Assembly (NCBI GenBank): GCA_052389555.1
Contig: JBQTHV010000015.1
Location: 1 to 64,000 of the forward strand
DNA from: JABFSM01 sp052389555
GTDB lineage: Bacteria > Gemmatimonadota > Gemmatimonadetes > Gemmatimonadales > GWC2-71-9
Direction: 5' to 3'
Length of the DNA stretch: 64,000 nucleotides
Below the pieces are notes generated by a model that was not told the DNA's origin, ran no database searches, and saw nothing but the letters and a program-made list of their open reading frames with translations. Below are positions 60,234 through 64,000 of the stretch, one piece after another. Every line of letters starts with the position of its first letter. The first letter of the stretch is position 1. The position numbers were made by a program, and so were the translations under genes.

Positions 60234-61922
60234 ATGCGCATAACAATCCTGCCGGATTCAGTCGCAAACCAGATCGCTGCCGGCGAAGTCGTGGAGCGGC
60301 CTGCCTCGGTCGTGAAAGAGCTGATCGAGAACGCGCTCGATGCCGGCGCGCGGCACCTGCGAGTCGAGCTGGAGCAGGGCGGCAAGACCCTCATCGCGGT
60401 GAGCGATGACGGGTGCGGCATGGATCCTCAGGACGCGGTCCTGGCCCTCGATCGACACGCCACGAGCAAGATCGCGCGCGCGAGCGACCTGATCGGCGTG
60501 CGCACGTTCGGGTTTCGAGGCGAAGCCCTTCCCGCTATCGCGTCGGTCTCGCGCTTCACGATGACGACTTCCGACGGCGGTGAAGCGACCGAGGTCATGG
60601 TGACCGGAGGCCGCCTGGAGCGGGTGGAGCGGGCGGTGCGCCAGCGCGGAACCACCGTGATGGTGCGGGGGCTCTTCTTCAACACGCCGGCCCGCCGCAA
60701 GTTCCTGCGCTCGGTGCCGTCCGAGAACCGCGCGGCGACCGAAGCGGTGACGGTGCTGGCCCTGGCCCATCCCGAAACGGGATTCGAGCTCATCGTTGAC
60801 GGGGCCACCCGGCTCGCGGTTCCCCCGGATCAGGATGAGCCCGCACGGCTCGTCGGGGCGTGGGGCGACCACCTGGCCGGCACCCTGGTACCGGTACGCT
60901 ATGCCGCCGGTGCGGTGCAGGTCGCGGGTTATGTGCAGCGGCCGGGCGACGCCGCACCCACCGGCCGGCGGGTCCAACTCTTCGTCAACGGCCGGCCCTT
61001 CCGCGATCCGTTCCTGATCCGTGCGGCCGAAGCGGGTTATCGCTCCGCCATTCACCCGGGGGACCGGCCCAGTCTCCTCCTGCATCTCTCGGTGGATCCG
61101 TCCGAGGTGGATGTGAACGTTCACCCTGCCAAACTCGAAGTCCGGTTCCGGGACCGGATCGCGGTCGAGCGCACCGTCGAGGAAGCGGTGCGGGATGCGC
61201 TGGGCCAACTCGAAGCGGCGGTGCCGGTGGGTGAGTGGAGACCGGCTCCTCGGGAATCGGGAATCGGGAGTCGGGAATCGGGAACGGAAGGGGCGACCCT
61301 CGACTTCCCGACTCCCGACCCCCGACTCCCGACTTCCGATGAGAGCCGCTTCGAGCCTCGGGTGACCCAGCTTTTCTCGAGCTATCTCACCTTCGAGGGC
61401 CCCGAGGGCCTCGTCATCGTGGATCAGCACTCCGCCCACGAGCGGGTGCTCTTCGAAGAGGTGATGCGGCACCTCACTAACGGGGGGATCGCCGCGAGCC
61501 AGCGGCTCTTGTTTCCCGAAACCGTGGAGCTCACCGACGAAGAGCTCGAGGCGGTCGAGCGGCATCGCGAGGCGCTGGAAGCGGTCGGGTACCAGGTCGC
61601 GCCGTTCGGCGGCCGGACCGTCGTGATCCACGCGGTGCCGGCACCGCACCCGCGGTTCGAGGCGGTCGCGTGTTTTCGCGAGCTGGTCGCCGATCTCGCG
61701 CGGGGCCGCTTCGGGGGATGGGCCAACCGGCTCGAGCGGTTCGCGGCGACCTACGCGTGCCGGGCCGCGGTAAAGGCCGGGACGCCGCTGTCCGATTCGG
61801 AGATGCGGGCGCTGCTCTTGCGTCTCTTCGAAACCAAGTTGCCGCCGCACGACGTGCACGGCCGGAGCACCATCGTCCAACTTCCCCGGGTGGAGCTGGA
61901 GCGCCGGTTTGGGCGACAATAA
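60234..61922 (+). CDS. mutL: DNA mismatch repair protein MutL
   Basis: 562 residues. N-terminal GHKL ATPase: IAAGEVVERPASVVKELIENALDAGA, DDGCGMDPQDA, TFGFRGEALPAIASVS. The C-terminal domain keeps the endonuclease motif as VDQHSAHERVLFEE (DQHA-x2-E-x4-E with Ser for Ala), so it is a nicking MutL of the type found in bacteria without MutH. The inter-domain linker contains a complete inverted heptamer array in frame (61251-61339, encoding RESGIGSRESGTEG and DFPTPDPRLPTSD). miaA overlaps its end by 14 bases. Confidence 0.95.
   Translation: MRITILPDSVANQIAAGEVVERPASVVKELIENALDAGARHLRVELEQGGKTLIAVSDDGCGMDPQDAVLALDRHATSKIARASDLIGVRTFGFRGEALPAIASVSRFTMTTSDGGEATEVMVTGGRLERVERAVRQRGTTVMVRGLFFNTPARRKFLRSVPSENRAATEAVTVLALAHPETGFELIVDGATRLAVPPDQDEPARLVGAWGDHLAGTLVPVRYAAGAVQVAGYVQRPGDAAPTGRRVQLFVNGRPFRDPFLIRAAEAGYRSAIHPGDRPSLLLHLSVDPSEVDVNVHPAKLEVRFRDRIAVERTVEEAVRDALGQLEAAVPVGEWRPAPRESGIGSRESGTEGATLDFPTPDPRLPTSDESRFEPRVTQLFSSYLTFEGPEGLVIVDQHSAHERVLFEEVMRHLTNGGIAASQRLLFPETVELTDEELEAVERHREALEAVGYQVAPFGGRTVVIHAVPAPHPRFEAVACFRELVADLARGRFGGWANRLERFAATYACRAAVKAGTPLSDSEMRALLLRLFETKLPPHDVHGRSTIVQLPRVELERRFGRQ
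61251..61339. repeat. Heptamer array, family C, in frame inside mutL
   Basis: GGGAATC units (GGGAATC, GGGAGTC, GGGAATC, GGGAACG) and the complementary arm ACTCCCG units, separated by about 20 bases. It is the same family as 33533-33624. It lies in the MutL linker without disrupting the frame. Confidence 0.88.
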
Positions 61923-62838
61923 GGTCCCGATCATCGTGGGACCGACCGCCATCGGCAAGACCGCCGTGGCGCTGGCGCTCGCGGCCCACCTGCCCATCGA
62001 GGTCATCTCGGCCGACTCGCGCCAGATCTATCGCCGCCTCGACATCGGCACCGCGAAACCCACTCGCCGTGAGCGCCAACGGGTGCCGCACCATGGGATC
62101 GATCTGGTCGAGCCGGGCACGCGGTACAGCGCGGGTCACTTCGCGCGCGAAGCAGCGGGATGGATCGCCGAAGCAAGACGCCGGGGCCGGTTGCCGGTCG
62201 TGGTTGGGGGTACCGGACTCTATATTCGCGCACTGGCTGAAGGTCTGTTCGAGGAACCCCCGCTCGACCCCGACCGACGCCGGGCGCTGGAACACTGGAT
62301 CGGAAGCCTGGAGCCGGCCGATCTCGTGCGCTGGGCGGGCCGGCTCGATCCCGGTTTCGCGGGTGGGGGGCGCCAGCGTGCCGTGCGGGCGATCGAGATC
62401 GCGCTGCTCACGGGCCGACCCCTCTCGGGATGGCACCGGCGGACTCCGGCCGCGGCGACACTCACGCCGTGGTACCTGCGGCTCGCCGCGCCGCGAGCGG
62501 TGCTGGCGCAGCGCATCCGCACCCGCACAGAGGAGATGTTGCGCCGCGGGTTAATCGAGGAAGTCGCTGCGGTGCTGAGCGAAGGGCTTCCGGCTGACGC
62601 GCCGGGCCTCACCGGCGTCGGGATTCGCCAGGCGGTCGACTATCTCCACGGCCGGCTCTCCCGCGAGCGGGTGGCCGATGCGATCGTCACCGCGACGCGC
62701 CAGTACGCCAAGCGGCAGGAAACCTGGTTTCGGCACCAGCTTCGCGGTGCCAGGCTGACGCTCGACGCGACTCAACCGGTCGAGGATCTCGCCCGGTCTA
62801 TTGCGGATGCATGGAAGGAGGTAGTAAGCAGGAGGTAG
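61909..62838 (+). CDS. miaA: tRNA dimethylallyltransferase
   Basis: 309 residues from TTG 61909. P-loop VPIIVGPTAIGKTAVALALA, ISADSRQIYRRLDIGTAKPT, HHGIDLVEPGTRYSAGHFA, VVVGGTGLYIRALAEGL and RQYAKRQETWFRHQ are all MiaA hallmarks. Adds dimethylallyl to A37 of tRNAs reading UNN codons. The last codons (EVVSRR) and TAG stop are made by the family D array that starts at 62817. mutL-miaA is a common bacterial pairing. Confidence 0.95.
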   Translation: MGDNKVPIIVGPTAIGKTAVALALAAHLPIEVISADSRQIYRRLDIGTAKPTRRERQRVPHHGIDLVEPGTRYSAGHFAREAAGWIAEARRRGRLPVVVGGTGLYIRALAEGLFEEPPLDPDRRRALEHWIGSLEPADLVRWAGRLDPGFAGGGRQRAVRAIEIALLTGRPLSGWHRRTPAAATLTPWYLRLAAPRAVLAQRIRTRTEEMLRRGLIEEVAAVLSEGLPADAPGLTGVGIRQAVDYLHGRLSRERVADAIVTATRQYAKRQETWFRHQLRGARLTLDATQPVEDLARSIADAWKEVVSRR

Positions 62839-62929
62839 TAAGTAGGGAAGTCGAGGAGCCAGCCCGCCCTCGTGAGCAAGCTGGGCTCGGTTTGTCCCTA
62901 CTCACTACCTCCTGCTTACTACCTCCTAA
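62817..62929. repeat. Heptamer-pair array, family D, two inverted arms
   Basis: The left arm (62817-62850) has GGAGGTA GTAAGCA units ending in GGGAAGTCGAGG. The right arm (62896-62929) is the complementary TCACTACCTCC TGCTTACTACCTCC. The core is about 45 bases. It overlaps the end of miaA and stops ten bases before the bshA ATG. Confidence 0.88.
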
Positions 62930-62938
62930 AGAGACGAT

Positions 62939-64000
62939 ATGAAGATCGGCATAACCTGCTACCCCACCTACGGCGGCTCCGGCGCCCTCGCGACGGAGCT
63001 GGGGCTTGATCTCGCCCGGCGGGGGCACGAGGTGCACTTCATCACCTACGCGATGCCGTTCCGGCTCCGGGGCTACGTCGAGCGGGTCTATTTCCACGAG
63101 GTGGACACCGTCTCGGGGCGCTACCCTCTCTTCGAGCATTATCCCTATACCCTCGCGCTCGCCTCCAAGCAGCACGAAGTGGCCCTGCGGGAAAAACTCG
63201 ACGTGCTGCACGTGCATTACGCGATCCCCCACGCCACCACGGCCTGGATCGCGCGGCAGATGCTCGGTGCGCAGCATCCGATCAAAGTCATTACGACGCT
63301 ACATGGCACCGACATTACCCTGGTGGGGCAGGAAGAGAGCTTTCACGCGATTACCAAGTTCTCGATCGAGCAGTCCGATGCGGTTACCGCGGTCTCCGAG
63401 TTCCTCAAGGAGGAGACCCTCCGCGCTTTCGGCTGCCGCGAGTGCCGGATCGCGGTGATTCCCAACTTCGTGAAGCTCGACGAGTACTTCCCGGCGCCCG
63501 CCAAGGAAAGGGACGGCCTGTGCCCCGCCGGGTGCAAGCTGCTGATCCATGTCTCCAACTTCCGCGAGGTGAAGCGGGTTAGGGACGTGGTGCGGATCTT
63601 CGCGCGGGTGCGCCGGACCATGCCCTCGGTCCTGCTCATGATCGGTGACGGCCCCGAGCGTGCCGACGCCGAGCGGGAGAGCCGCGAGCTCGGCGTGGAC
63701 GGCGACGTCCGCTTCCTGGGACGGATCGATACCGTGGCGCCGCTGCTCCAGCAGAGCGATCTCTTCCTGCTGCCGAGTCAGAGCGAGTCGTTCGGGCTCG
63801 CCGCGCTCGAGGCCATGGCGTGTGGCGTTCCGGTGGTGGCGAGCCGGGCCGGCGGCCTGCCGGAGCTGATTCTCGACGGTGAAACGGGCGTCCTCGAGCC
63901 GCCCGGTTCCGTTGAAGCGATGGCGCGCCGTGCCGCCGAGCTGCTCCGCGACACGGCGCGCCACCGCGCGATGAGCGAAGCGGCGGCGGCGCGCGCGTTG
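62939..64000 (+). CDS. bshA: BshA, N-acetyl-alpha-D-glucosaminyl L-malate synthase, C-terminus cut off
   Basis: 354 residues visible from ATG 62939, open at the window edge; the family is about 375-385 residues. Signatures: KIGITCYPTYGGSGALATELGLDLARRGHEVHFI, VLHVHYAIPHATTAWIARQML, TTLHGTDITLVGQEESF, VTAVSEFLKEET, VIPNFVKLDEY, ISNF-type HVSNFREVKRV and LLPSQSESFGLAALEAMACGVPVVASRAGGLPE. GT4 enzyme starting bacillithiol synthesis from UDP-GlcNAc and malate. BshB and BshC are not visible here. Confidence 0.93.
   Translation, partial: MKIGITCYPTYGGSGALATELGLDLARRGHEVHFITYAMPFRLRGYVERVYFHEVDTVSGRYPLFEHYPYTLALASKQHEVALREKLDVLHVHYAIPHATTAWIARQMLGAQHPIKVITTLHGTDITLVGQEESFHAITKFSIEQSDAVTAVSEFLKEETLRAFGCRECRIAVIPNFVKLDEYFPAPAKERDGLCPAGCKLLIHVSNFREVKRVRDVVRIFARVRRTMPSVLLMIGDGPERADAERESRELGVDGDVRFLGRIDTVAPLLQQSDLFLLPSQSESFGLAALEAMACGVPVVASRAGGLPELILDGETGVLEPPGSVEAMARRAAELLRDTARHRAMSEAAAARAL

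Overview
The window is GC-rich bacterial chromosome, almost wall-to-wall coding, with GTG starts and 4-base stop/start overlaps. The gene set points to an uncultured Gemmatimonadota-like (or related FCB-group/Acidobacteriota-like) bacterium: fmdB-argS-pfkB-purM-nusB running into a mannose-class PTS with HPr kinase, BatA/B/D/E aerotolerance-type genes, bacillithiol synthesis, Big2-domain lipoproteins and signal peptides ending in AQ. The taxonomic call is an inference, not something read directly.

Layout. 1-3759 (minus): a truncated Big2-domain lipoprotein, a small outer-membrane-like protein and a membrane protein of unknown role. 3814-14896 (plus): an apparently single transcription unit of 14 genes linking tRNA-Arg charging, a PfkB kinase, purine synthesis, NusB, a glycosyltransferase, the ribosome hibernation factor and a complete mannose-family PTS (HprK, EIIA, EIIB, EIIC, EIID, HPr, EI). 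15025-17926: metK, a bifunctional-nuclease-family gene and a membrane protein. 17943-21858: a cobalamin riboswitch followed by btuF-btuC-btuD and a beta-propeller lipoprotein that may be a BtuG-like B12-capture protein. 21868-30717: recO, selB, clpB, tadA, a secreted protein, an M20 amidohydrolase and small minus-strand genes. 30736-33153: the three LigD end-joining domains as three separate genes. 33223-41115: small zinc-binding proteins, two tRNA-Ser genes, topA, a hybrid histidine kinase and mgtE. 41293-45804: msrP-msrQ and pyrR-pyrB-pyrC. 45750-48133: an intact IS1595-family element, with 24-bp terminal inverted repeats and a perfect 8-bp target duplication, inserted in the last codons of pyrC and carrying a RelA/SpoT-domain gene as cargo. 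48237-64000: a zinc-ribbon protein, a frameshifted four-helix-bundle (IVP) gene, rpsT, an M50 protease, scpA-scpB-rluB, a MoxR/DUF58/Bat operon, mutL-miaA and the start of bshA.

Two patterns cut across the genes. First, nearly every real intergenic gap holds short degenerate tandem arrays with 7-base (sometimes 8-base) periodicity, usually as two inverted arms. Several word families recur at distant sites, some arrays lie inside genes (mutL, msrP, btuF, the zinc-ribbon gene), and some supply stop codons (miaA, msrQ, the BatD/E gene). They resemble the heptameric STRR repeats of filamentous cyanobacteria. Second, the octamer GCGGGTTA/TAACCCGC occurs about 35 times by hand count, far above the few expected by composition, reminiscent of cyanobacterial HIP1. 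The most novel candidates are the transposon-borne RelA/SpoT gene, the repeat system, the octamer, the B12-linked beta-propeller, and the IVP gene bracketed by inverted repeat arms.
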